This document shows positions 57,401 to 64,000 of a stretch of DNA of 64,000 nucleotides, one piece after another. The stretch's first letter is position 1, and the number at the start of each line of letters is the position of its first letter. Origin of the DNA: Serratia liquefaciens (GTDB lineage: Bacteria > Pseudomonadota > Gammaproteobacteria > Enterobacterales > Enterobacteriaceae); contig JAAXZN010000024.1 of assembly GCA_012719855.1 (NCBI GenBank), forward strand, positions 1-64,000, written 5' to 3'. Both the position numbers and the translations under genes were made by a program. The notes below the pieces were generated by a model that saw only the letters and a program-made list of their open reading frames with translations, ran no database searches and was not told the origin of the DNA.

Positions 57401-58319
57401 ACTGAAAGACAAGGTGCAGGAAACCCTGTCCGCGGTGGCGGACGACGGGCTGGAGCAAAGCAATTTGCATATCTGGAGCTTCGGCAAACTGCCGGAGTTT
57501 TATGAGCAGAGACGCGGTGGCTATTCGATGAAGGCATATCCGGCGCTGGTGGATGAAAAAGACAGCGTGGCGATCCGCTTGTTCGACAGCGAGCAGGAAC
57601 AGCAACAGGCGATGTGGCAGGGAACGCGCCGCTTGCTGTTGCTGAACATTCCATCACCCATCAAGTATCTGCATGAAAAACTGCCTAACAAAGCCAAGCT
57701 GGGGTTGTACTTTAACCCTTATGGCAGAGTGCTGGACTTGATCGACGACTGCATCTCGTGCGGCATCGATAAGCTGATTGCCGAGTACGGCGGACCGGTG
57801 TGGCAGGAAGAGGATTTTGCCCGCCTGCAGGAAAGGGTGCGCGCCGAGCTAAACGAAACGGTGGTAGGCGTAGCCAAACAGGTCGAACAGATCCTGACGG
57901 CGGTGTTCAACATCAATAAACGGCTGAAAGGCCGGGTGGACATCTCCCTGGCGCTGGCGCTGTCGGATATCAAAACCCAGCTCGGCGGCCTGGTTTATCG
58001 CGGTTTTGTCACCAACAACGGCTGGAAGCGCCTGTCGGATACGTTGCGCTATCTGCAGGCGATTGATCGCCGTCTGGAGAAGCTGGCGACCGACCCGCAT
58101 CGTGACCGTGCGCAGATGCTGCGGGTGGAGCAGGTGCAACAGGCCTGGCAACAGTGGCTGAACAAACTGCCGCCGAAGCGACAGCAGGATGAAGAGGTGA
58201 AAGAGGTGCGTTGGATGATCGAAGAACTGCGCGTCAGCCTGTTCGCTCAACAACTTGGCACGCCTTACCCGATCTCGGACAAGCGCATCTTGCAGACTAT
58301 CGAGCAGCTTTCGGGCTAG
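54432..58319 (+). CDS. hrpA: ATP-dependent RNA helicase HrpA
   Basis: A DEAH-box helicase of 1295 residues from the chosen start (1300 in E. coli). Motif I is GETGSGKTT, Ia is TQPRRLAA, II is DEAHERS, III is SAT, VI is QRKGRCGR; an OB-fold and a long C-terminal domain follow. HrpA rescues ribosomes stalled or collided on mRNA. GTG 54432 is preferred because AAGGA lies 8 bases upstream; the upstream ATG (54411) and TTG (54387) have no such site. The 3' end overlaps the convergent MFS gene by 23 bp. Confidence 0.93.
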   Translation: MKSPLAALSAQLGELMLRDQQRLQRRLQGARKIKNPDAQLAVAAELESDITAALQKVQSRAASCPKVTYPENLPVSQKKQDILQAIRDHQVVIVAGETGSGKTTQLPKICLELGRGVKGLIGHTQPRRLAARTVANRIADELETALGGSVGYKVRFNDQVGENTLVKLMTDGILLAEIQQDRLLMQYDTLIIDEAHERSLNIDFILGYLRELLPKRPDLKVIITSATIDPQRFSRHFNNAPIIEVSGRTYPVEVRYRPVVDDADDTDRDQLQAIFDAVDELGREGPGDILIFMSGEREIRDTADALNRLNLPHTEVLPLYARLSNSEQNRVFQSHHGRRIVLATNVAETSLTVPGIKYVIDPGTARISRYSFRTKVQRLPIEPVSQASANQRKGRCGRVSDGICIRLYSEQDFLSRPEFTDPEILRTNLASVILQMTSLGLGDIAAFPFVEAPDKRNILDGVRLLEELGAIKTAENGHYQLTPQGRQLAQLPIDPRLARMVLEAQKSGSVREVMIITAALSIQDPRERPMDKQQASDEKHRRFADKDSDFLAYVNLWDWLKEQQKEHSSSQFRRLCRNDFLNYLRVREWQDIYTQLRQVVKELGLPVNSEPSDYRSVHTALLTGLLSHIGQKDADKQEYTGARNARFSIFPGSGLFKKPPKWTMVAELVETSRLWGRIAARIEPEWIEPLAQHLVKHSYSEPHWSKSQGAVMATEKVTLFGLPIVAARQVNYSTIDPLLCRELFIRHALVEGDWQTRHAFFSANLKLRAEVEELEHKSRRRDILVDDETLFSFYDQRIPSEVISGRHFDNWWKNAAKQNADLLSFEKEMLIKDGANKVSALDYPNTWHQGNLKLRLTYQFEPGTDADGVTVHIPLPILNQVEDRGFEWQIPGIRRELVIALIKSLPKPGRRNFVPAPNYAEAFLGRVTALELPLLDALERELRRMTGVTVSRDDWQWEQVPDHLKMTFRVVGEKHKTLLEGKNLTALKLQLKDKVQETLSAVADDGLEQSNLHIWSFGKLPEFYEQRRGGYSMKAYPALVDEKDSVAIRLFDSEQEQQQAMWQGTRRLLLLNIPSPIKYLHEKLPNKAKLGLYFNPYGRVLDLIDDCISCGIDKLIAEYGGPVWQEEDFARLQERVRAELNETVVGVAKQVEQILTAVFNINKRLKGRVDISLALALSDIKTQLGGLVYRGFVTNNGWKRLSDTLRYLQAIDRRLEKLATDPHRDRAQMLRVEQVQQAWQQWLNKLPPKRQQDEEVKEVRWMIEELRVSLFAQQLGTPYPISDKRILQTIEQLSG

Positions 58320-59445
58320 GCAACGCGAACAGGCAGCCTGCGCAGCCCAGACACAGCAGGCTGCACGTCAGCAGCGTTGCGGGCAGATTTTGCCCGATGG
58401 CGGCCACAGAAAGCCCGGCGCCAATCAGCAGGTAGTAGAGCAGGCCAAAAATCGCACCGGCGATGCCCAGTCGCTGCCGGTAGCGGTTCAGGGCCTGACT
58501 CAATACGTTGGGGATCGCCAGGCCGAAGGCCAGGGTGATCAGCATGCAGGGCAGCAACATTATTATGCTGTGCTGCCAGTAACCTAATGCCAGCGCCGCA
58601 CCGCACGCCAGTAGGCTACCCAGCAGGATTTGACGCTCTGCGCCGATATTCCTGGCCAACAGGTGGCGATTCACTAACGCGCCAAGCAGGCTGCCCAGCG
58701 CCAGGGCAACGCCAGAGTAGCCAAACTGTCGACTGCTCAGTCCCAGCCGTTCGAACATGAACGGCGCCAGGCTGAAGTAGCTGAACACCATGATATTAAA
58801 ACCTGCCACCAATAAGGCGCTACACCAGATATGCCGGTCGCGCAGGATAATCCAGCCACTGCTTGCCATAGAAGCTGGTATTGCGCAGCCCGGCGGCTGC
58901 GTTTCCGGCAGAGCGTACCAGCACCAAACCAGCAGGGCCAATGCCAGCATCCCCTGGCCAATGAATATCGCCATACTGCCGCCCCAACTGACTAATATTC
59001 CCCCCGCCAACATCCCCAGCACCGGACTGATCGACAGGGCAATGCCGAGGGTGGCGAACACTTTCCCCAGAGCATGCCCTTGATACACGTCACGCAGCAT
59101 GGTTTGCGTGACGATAGAGCCGACCGCCGCACCGAAGGCGATGGTGGCGCGAGCGGCCAACAGCAGCGTGAAATGCGAGCTCAGTAACGCCACAGCCGCG
59201 CCGCCCAGATAGAGTACCAGCCCTGCCAACATAGTCACTCTGCGACCAAGCCGATCGCACATTCCCCCCCAGAAAGCGACGCCGAAGGCAAAAGCGAAGA
59301 AATAGATCGACAGCGTCTGGCTGGCCTGGGCGGCACTGACGTTGAAATCGGCGCGGATCGCGGTGAGCGCTGGGCTATAGAGGGTTTCTAGCACCTGCGG
59401 CGCCATTATGCTGGCGACCATCAATGGCAGAGGAAGGCGCGACAT
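58297..59445 (-). CDS. MFS multidrug/metabolite exporter (Bcr/CflA-like, DHA1)
   Basis: A 382-residue major facilitator with about 12 membrane segments. The DHA1 motifs are DRLGRRVTMLAG between helices 2 and 3 and SISPVLGMLAGGILVSWGG in helix 5 (motif C). It is divergent from an AraC-family gene, the usual arrangement of a locally controlled exporter. Substrate unknown. Confidence 0.86.
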   Translation of the reverse strand: MSRLPLPLMVASIMAPQVLETLYSPALTAIRADFNVSAAQASQTLSIYFFAFAFGVAFWGGMCDRLGRRVTMLAGLVLYLGGAAVALLSSHFTLLLAARATIAFGAAVGSIVTQTMLRDVYQGHALGKVFATLGIALSISPVLGMLAGGILVSWGGSMAIFIGQGMLALALLVWCWYALPETQPPGCAIPASMASSGWIILRDRHIWCSALLVAGFNIMVFSYFSLAPFMFERLGLSSRQFGYSGVALALGSLLGALVNRHLLARNIGAERQILLGSLLACGAALALGYWQHSIIMLLPCMLITLAFGLAIPNVLSQALNRYRQRLGIAGAIFGLLYYLLIGAGLSVAAIGQNLPATLLTCSLLCLGCAGCLFALPSPKAAR

Positions 59446-59546
59446 GGGAATTGACCTTTAACAATGAATAATCGCGCCAGTATAGGGAAAGCCAAAGTGT
59501 TCAATTACAATCATCAGGACAAAAAATAACAAAAAAAGGACAGCTC

Positions 59547-60362
59547 ATGGCCTTGATAGCCCAACAGGATGTTTTCGAACCGGATAGCTGGCCTGCACCG
59601 GTGCTGGGGATTGCCGCCGAGCTGGCCAATCATGACTCTAAAGAGCACCGGCATCGGCGTGCGCAGTTGCTCTATTCGTCGCGTGGGTGCATGACGGTGA
59701 CGCTCAGCGATCGTTGGCTGATTTTACCGCCAACGCGCTGTTTGTGGATCCCTGGCGGGATCAGGCATCGGGTACAGCTGCACGGCCAGGTGGCCTATCG
59801 CTCAATCTATCTGGAGCCTGAATTGGCCCCTGCCAAGCTGCAAGAGTGCGCGGTATTGGCGGTCAATCCCTTGCTGGCAGCGCTGATTGAACGTATCGCT
59901 TATTGGCCGTTTAATCAGGCGATCAAATGCCGGGCGGCGCGCGATCTGGTGCCGGTGTTGATCAACGAACTGAATGCGGCACGGCTAGAGAGTACCGGCC
60001 TGCTACTGCCCAGGGATGTTCGTTTGGCTCGCTGGCTGGAGAACCTTGACAGGCGGGACGAACTGCCGGGGTTGAGCGTACTGGCACAGGAATTGAACTT
60101 GCATGCCAAAACGCTGACGCGCATTTTTCAGCGCGAGAGCGGGTTGAGCTATCAGCAGTGGAGCCAACAATGGCGGCTGATGCGGGCGATTGAACTGCTG
60201 GCGGAAATGCCCAGGGTCAGCACCGTGGCACAGCGTTTGGGTTTTTCCAGCGACAGCGCCTTTATCGCGTTCTTCCGACAGTTCACCGGCACCACGCCCA
60301 AGGGCTTTATGGCAGGAAACGTCGTAAGCGAAACCGGCGCAGCAGCCCACGCCGGCTCATAA
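59547..60362 (+). CDS. AraC-family transcriptional regulator
   Basis: A 271-residue AraC/XylS regulator of the cupin-first type. HRRAQLLYSSRGCMTV and WIPGGIRHRV are in the cupin; the C-terminal double helix-turn-helix is seen in LSVLAQELNLHAKTLTRIF and VSTVAQRLGFSSDSAFIAFF. Divergent from the MFS exporter 101 bp away, and so likely its regulator. It resembles NimR-type regulators in layout. Confidence 0.87.
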   Translation: MALIAQQDVFEPDSWPAPVLGIAAELANHDSKEHRHRRAQLLYSSRGCMTVTLSDRWLILPPTRCLWIPGGIRHRVQLHGQVAYRSIYLEPELAPAKLQECAVLAVNPLLAALIERIAYWPFNQAIKCRAARDLVPVLINELNAARLESTGLLLPRDVRLARWLENLDRRDELPGLSVLAQELNLHAKTLTRIFQRESGLSYQQWSQQWRLMRAIELLAEMPRVSTVAQRLGFSSDSAFIAFFRQFTGTTPKGFMAGNVVSETGAAAHAGS

Positions 60363-60366
60363 CCGC

Positions 60367-61188
60367 TTATTTCCCGGCGGCCAGTGCGTCCAGCGCATCG
60401 CGGATACCGGTCACCGCCAGTGCGCGGTTATCGGCGCGGTAACGATCTTTGGCTGCCGGTGCGGAGCTTTGAATGGCGATGAGCTTCCAGCCGGCGGCGG
60501 TTTTCAGCAATAACGGCGAGCCGCTGTCGCCGGGCAGGGTATCGCATTGATGCGACAGCACGCCTTGTTGCGCCCAACCCGTCACTTTACAGTTTTGATG
60601 GCTGTAGAGATCGTCGAGGTGATCTCCCGGATACCCGGCCTGAGTAATCAGTCGTTTGGCCTGTTTCAGCGCCTGAGTCAGAGCCTTGCTGTCGCCTTGC
60701 CACAGCGGCAGCGGCTTAATCGGCAGAGGCTTTTTATCTTTCAGGCGGATCAGGGCAAAGTCATACGCCGCGGCTGCGGGCGGTACGATCCAGCCGTCGC
60801 CGTCGGCCTTGAGCTTTTTGCCCAGCTTGCGGTCAACCAGCGTCTCGATATTGTCGGTCTGGTATTGCCAACTTTTGTTGCCGGCCACAAAACGCAGTGC
60901 GATCGCCTTGTCCAATTGGCCCGGTGGTGCCAACACGCAGTGACCGGCGGTGAGAGCCAGATGAGGAGAGATCAGCGTGGCGGTGCACAAATTACCGCTG
61001 GCGGTTTCTACCTGGCCAATCGCCTGCCACGGCCAGCCGTCGGTTTCGGTGACCTTGATACGTTCATCTTTGCCAAAAAACAGGCGTGTTTGCTCAGCGA
61101 GCGAGGCATCGGAAGGGCTGTCGGCCCTTGCTGAGAGGGAGAGTGCGAGCGGGAATGAGCACAGCAACAGCAAAAGGGTTATGCGCAT
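60367..61188 (-). CDS. ydgD: Secreted trypsin-like serine protease YdgD
   Basis: A 273-residue protein, the E. coli YdgD length from this start. Signal peptide [20 protein letters not shown]; catalytic triad H83 (TAGHC), D143 (YDFALIRL) and S222 (PGDSGSP). Expected in the periplasm. ATG 61188 is chosen to place the signal peptide at the N-terminus. Its position beside ydgU and asr is conserved. Confidence 0.87.
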   Translation of the reverse strand: MRITLLLLLCSFPLALSLSARADSPSDASLAEQTRLFFGKDERIKVTETDGWPWQAIGQVETASGNLCTATLISPHLALTAGHCVLAPPGQLDKAIALRFVAGNKSWQYQTDNIETLVDRKLGKKLKADGDGWIVPPAAAAYDFALIRLKDKKPLPIKPLPLWQGDSKALTQALKQAKRLITQAGYPGDHLDDLYSHQNCKVTGWAQQGVLSHQCDTLPGDSGSPLLLKTAAGWKLIAIQSSAPAAKDRYRADNRALAVTGIRDALDALAAGK

Positions 61189-61317
61189 AGGTTTCTTGCC
61201 TGGAAATGACGGGTCATCCATAAACACACTGAATGGTAACTATAGACTGATTTAGTCGCAGTGTGGATGGGCAGTGATTGATTTTTCAATAATTTCTTAT
61301 CCCGAGGGGCTGAGCGG

Positions 61318-61398
61318 CTACAGATAAAAAAAGGCGGCAATGAGCCCGCAAAGGATCAGGCTGGCCAAAATGATTTCAAATAGGTAGCGACGCAGCAT
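61318..61398 (-). CDS. ydgU: Tiny membrane protein YdgU
   Basis: A 26-residue ORF, MLRRYLFEIILASLILCGLI continuing AAFFYL. It forms one membrane helix with a basic N-terminus and matches the small E. coli protein YdgU in length, sequence pattern (RY-FE-IL-LILC-LI-A-FYL) and position between asr and ydgD. A GGGGG ribosome-binding site is 9-13 bases upstream. Function unknown. Confidence 0.82.
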   Translation of the reverse strand: MLRRYLFEIILASLILCGLIAAFFYL

Positions 61399-61414
61399 GA
61401 TGAGAACCCCCGAT

Positions 61415-61440
61415 GAAAAAACACCCGGCGAACCGGGTGT
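61415..61440 (-). terminator. Terminator of asr
   Basis: ACACCCGG-CGAA-CCGGGTGT on the minus strand is followed by a T run; it lies between asr and ydgU, so ydgU depends on readthrough or its own promoter. Confidence 0.8.
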
Positions 61441-61490
61441 TGGACAACTCAAGCCTGGACTGGTGAGGGGAGCCTCACTTCAGATTGCGG

Positions 61491-61793
61491 TTATGCCGCT
61501 GGCGTGCTGGTGGCTTTTTTATGGCTGGCTTCTTTGTGGTGTTTCTTGGCGGCCTGGGCCTTCTGAGCCGGGGCTTTTTTGCCGGTGGCTTTGTGGTGCT
61601 TTTTCGCCGCCTGCGCTTTTTGTACTGGCGCCTTCTTCGCGTGGTGTTTTTTCACGTGAGTGGTTTTAGCCGGTGCTGCGGTGGTGGTGGTGGCCGTCGC
61701 CGCCGGGGCTGCCGTTGTGGTGGCAGCGTCAGCAGCGAAGGCAACAGAAGACAGACCCATTGCAGCGGCAACAACCAGAGCTAATACTTTTTT
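61491..61793 (-). CDS. asr: Acid shock protein Asr
   Basis: A 100-residue periplasmic protein. The signal peptide (residues 1-21, ending AFA) is followed by an Ala/Thr-rich stretch and repeated Lys/His-rich units [16 protein letters not shown] and [16 protein letters not shown]. Asr is strongly induced at low pH and protects the envelope; in E. coli it needs RstA/RstB. GAGGAA is upstream of ATG 61793. Confidence 0.93.
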   Translation of the reverse strand, partial: KKVLALVVAAAMGLSSVAFAADAATTTAAPAATATTTTAAPAKTTHVKKHHAKKAPVQKAQAAKKHHKATGKKAPAQKAQAAKKHHKEASHKKATSTPAA

Positions 61794-61901
61794 CATTGTA
61801 GATTCCTCAAATGACTCATCATGTATCGAGCCCACTGCGGGGCCGGTGTAAAGATAGTAGGCAAACGCCAGAATGCTTTCCGTGAGTGATTGGTTTCGGC
61901 G

Positions 61902-61915
61902 TGTAACCTAATGTA
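61902..61915 (-). promoter_or_regulatory. RstA-like box upstream of asr
   Basis: On the minus strand TACATTAGGTTACA matches the RstA consensus TACATNTNGTTACA at 11 of 12 fixed positions, about 110 bp before the asr start. Confidence 0.75.
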
Positions 61916-62038
61916 CGAACCCGCAGGAAAGGGAGATGAAAGCGCCGGCGAGAGGTAAGCGTGTTGTATAGAGGGGGTGCTCAATTGGCACTGAATCTGG
62001 CCATTTTAGTTACAACATACATATAGAGAATTGCCGAC

Positions 62039-62082
62039 CCGCTCTCTGCGGCTAAGGAGCCGTAGGGGGGAGAGTGCGCTAT
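62039..62082. other. Extended imperfect hairpin between asr and the M32 gene
   Basis: CGGCT-AAGG-AGCCG (62049-62062) forms the tip, and GCTCTC (62041-62046) can pair with GAGAGTGC (62070-62077) at the base with a bulge. No gene is attached; it could be a second terminator or a repeat fragment. Confidence 0.4.
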
Positions 62083-62103
62083 GGAATCATGCTGGCGGAA
62101 CAG

Positions 62104-62139
62104 GGGGAAAATGCCCAGGCACGGGACATCGTGCCTGGG
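62104..62139 (-). terminator. Terminator of the M32 carboxypeptidase gene
   Basis: CCCAGGCACG-GGACAT-CGTGCCTGGG is a perfect 10-bp stem 8 bp past the stop, followed on the minus strand by CATTTTCC. Confidence 0.75.
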
Positions 62140-62146
62140 GAAAGGA

Positions 62147-63643
62147 TTACAGGTAGCGGTTTTCCAAATGCTTGCGGAAATACGCCGGGTTAAGCGTTTC
62201 GCCGGTCGCGTTAGCGATCAGCGAATCGGTAGGGAAGCGGCTGCCGTGACGCCAGATATTCTGCTTCAGCCAGTGGAACAGCGGATTCAGGTTACCTTCG
62301 GCAATGTCGCTGCTCAACGATGGCATTGCTTCACGTGCGCTGTGGAACAGCTGTGCGGCATACATGGCGCCCAGAGTGTAAGTCGGGAAGTAACCGAAGG
62401 CACCGTCAGTCCAGTGAATATCCTGCATGCAGCCATTACGGTAGTTGCCGACGGTATCCAGGCCGAGGTAACCCTTCATTTTCTCATTCCACAGGGCCGG
62501 AATGTCTTCCACCTCGATCTCGCCTTCGACCAGGGCTTTCTCGATCTCATAACGCAGGATCACGTGCGCCGGGTAGCTCACTTCGTCAGCATCTACGCGG
62601 ATCAGGCCGGGTTTTACACGCTGATTCAGACGGATAAAGTTAGCTTCTTCCAGCGCCGGCTGCTCGCCGAATTGGTGGGTCACCAACGGGCGCAGGATCT
62701 TCAGGAAGTCGCTGCCGCGCGCCAACTGCATTTCAAACAGCAGGCTTTGAGATTCGTGGATGGCAGTTGAGCGCGCCTGAGCTACAGGTTGGCCCAGCCA
62801 GTCACGCGGCAGGTTTTGCTCGTAGCGGGCATGACCGGTCTCATGCACGATACCGAGCAGAGCGGTCAGGAATTCCTTGTCGTTATAACGCGTGGTGATA
62901 CGGACATCTTCAGGCACGCCACCGCAGAACGGGTGCGCGCTGACATCCACGCGTCCGCCATCGAAATTAAAGCCGAGCAGTTTCATTACGCTTAAACTTA
63001 GTTGACGCTGGGTCTCCACATTGAACGGCCCCTGTGGGATCAGGCAAGGTTCCTGAGCCTGTTTGGTCACCACTTTCTGCAGCAGGTCAGGTAACCAGGT
63101 TTTCAGATCGCAAAAAATTCGGTCGATATCGCTGCTGCGCATGCCTGGCTCATACAGATTCAGCAGAGCATCGTAGCGGCTGGTGCCTGCCGCTTCGGCA
63201 CGGATCTGCGCTTCCTGTCGGCTGAGCTTGACCACTTCACGCAGGTTCTCCGCGAAACCTTCCCAGTCGTTGGCAGGACGCTGAGCACGCCAGGCATGTT
63301 CACAACGCGCACCGGCCAGCGACTTGGCTTCGACCAACGACTCCGGCACCAGCACTGCATTGTCATATTGGCGGCGCATTTCCAGCAGGTTGGCGCGATC
63401 CATGTCATCCAGGGTTTCCTGCTGTGCACGTTCAAACAGACGGCCGGTTTTTTCTGCCGTCAAAATTTGGTGTTGCAGTACGCTCAGTTCAGCCAGCGCT
63501 TGCGAACGTGCCTTGCTACCGCCCGGCGGCATCATGGTTTGCATGTCCCAGCCGGCAATGGCGGAAAGGTGACCGAAGCGCGACAGGCGGGTGAACAGGG
63601 CGCGCAGCTCGTCGTATGAGGATGGGGTATGTGCAGATGTCAT
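62147..63643 (-). CDS. Metallocarboxypeptidase, peptidase family M32
   Basis: A 498-residue zinc carboxypeptidase of the Taq carboxypeptidase family. The zinc motif HETGH is at residues 267-271 (LGIVHETGHARYE), with the further family motifs HPFCGG, DVRITTRY and HESQSL. It releases C-terminal residues from peptides in the cytoplasm; no signal peptide is present. It lies just downstream of rstB on the same strand. Confidence 0.92.
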   Translation of the reverse strand: MTSAHTPSSYDELRALFTRLSRFGHLSAIAGWDMQTMMPPGGSKARSQALAELSVLQHQILTAEKTGRLFERAQQETLDDMDRANLLEMRRQYDNAVLVPESLVEAKSLAGARCEHAWRAQRPANDWEGFAENLREVVKLSRQEAQIRAEAAGTSRYDALLNLYEPGMRSSDIDRIFCDLKTWLPDLLQKVVTKQAQEPCLIPQGPFNVETQRQLSLSVMKLLGFNFDGGRVDVSAHPFCGGVPEDVRITTRYNDKEFLTALLGIVHETGHARYEQNLPRDWLGQPVAQARSTAIHESQSLLFEMQLARGSDFLKILRPLVTHQFGEQPALEEANFIRLNQRVKPGLIRVDADEVSYPAHVILRYEIEKALVEGEIEVEDIPALWNEKMKGYLGLDTVGNYRNGCMQDIHWTDGAFGYFPTYTLGAMYAAQLFHSAREAMPSLSSDIAEGNLNPLFHWLKQNIWRHGSRFPTDSLIANATGETLNPAYFRKHLENRYL

Positions 63644-63709
63644 CGTTTAGCTCCATATTATTGTCATCCGGCTTACTCTTACGCGTGTTTATGCCGCGCG
63701 TAAACTGGG

Positions 63710-64000
63710 TTACACCGGGTCTGCTTTTAAATCGAAAGTGGGCTTTATTGGCCAGCAAAAACGGAAGCTGGCACCGCCGAGCGAACTGGCGTCTACGTAA
63801 ACCTGGCCCTGGTAGGCTACGGCAATGGAATGCACAATGGCCAGGCCCAGGCCGCAACCGCCGGTGGCCCGATCGCGGCTCGGATCGAGGCGGACAAAGG
63901 GTTCGAATACCCGTTCACGCTCTTCCGGAGGAATGCCCGGGCCATCGTCTTCTACCTGTAAGCAGGCCTGGTCGCCGTCAAACCACAGGCCGATACGCAG
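63710..64000 (-). CDS. rstB: Sensor histidine kinase RstB, C-terminal part (cut by the window edge)
   Basis: The last 96 codons of a histidine kinase catalytic domain. The G1 box VEDDGPGIP, the F region FEPFVRLDPSRDRATGG and the G2 box GGCGLGLAIVHSIA closely match E. coli RstB, and the stop is at 63712-63710. RstB phosphorylates RstA, the activator of asr, whose RstA-like box lies 1.8 kb away. The rest of the gene is outside the window. Confidence 0.85.
   Translation of the reverse strand: MRIGLWFDGDQACLQVEDDGPGIPPEERERVFEPFVRLDPSRDRATGGCGLGLAIVHSIAVAYQGQVYVDASSLGGASFRFCWPIKPTFDLKADPV

Overview
The window is a chromosomal segment of a member of the Enterobacterales, most likely Serratia. This is inferred from gene content and order: rnb, yciW, sapABCDF, pspF-pspABCD-ycjXF, tyrR, tpx, ycjG-mpaA-mppA, zntB-fnrS, ttcA, nifJ, ydbJ-hslJ-ldhA-ydbH-ynbE-ydbL, azoR-hrpA and ydgD-ydgU-asr follow the E. 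coli K-12 backbone, with Serratia-like extras. Base composition is GC-rich except for a short AT-rich island. No rRNA or tRNA gene was seen.

Layout. (1) 1-180: the end of an IS481-family element abutting a dispersed repeat. (2) 200-12234: a CstA-type carbon-starvation transporter, RNase II, glyoxalase I with a divergent LysR gene, a YdeP-type molybdoenzyme, a DacD-type carboxypeptidase, a second LysR gene, and yciW. Two tiny cysteine-containing ORFs precede yciW, the nearer one with 5 Cys in 18 residues. (3) 12417-17914: the sapABCDF transporter, with a second copy of the repeat in its 3' region. (4) 18053-20995: a metal-limitation locus made of a Zur-box-controlled folE2 / gamma-carbonic anhydrase / COG0523 operon followed directly by the iron-starvation sRNA RyhB with its Fur box. 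(5) 21001-28780: phage-shock regulon with a sigma-54 promoter, tyrR and tpx. (6) 29004-36058: murein-peptide recycling genes, two unknown small proteins, a secreted hydrolase, zntB and the anaerobic sRNA FnrS with an FNR site. (7) 36075-43294: ttcA, the site occupied by the Rac prophage in E. coli K-12. Here it carries a decayed tyrosine integrase, an AT-rich acyltransferase gene and a copper-resistance cassette (copA, glutaredoxin-like, cueR, copZ). (8) 43419-58319: nifJ, emrE, ydbJ, hslJ, ldhA, ydbH-ynbE-ydbL, azoR and hrpA. (9) 58297-64000: an MFS exporter with an AraC regulator, ydgD-ydgU-asr (acid shock, with an RstA-like box), an M32 carboxypeptidase, and the 3' end of rstB.

How the genes work together. 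Several blocks are complete stress circuits with visible control sites: zinc (Zur box), iron (Fur box and RyhB), oxygen (FNR box and FnrS), copper (CueR promoter), membrane stress (PspF and a sigma-54 promoter) and acid (RstA-like box, asr, rstB). The most unusual observation is the pair of Cys-containing leader ORFs before yciW, which suggests translation-coupled sensing of cysteine or a thiol-binding metal. All functional names rest on recognition of protein and RNA sequence; no database search was run.
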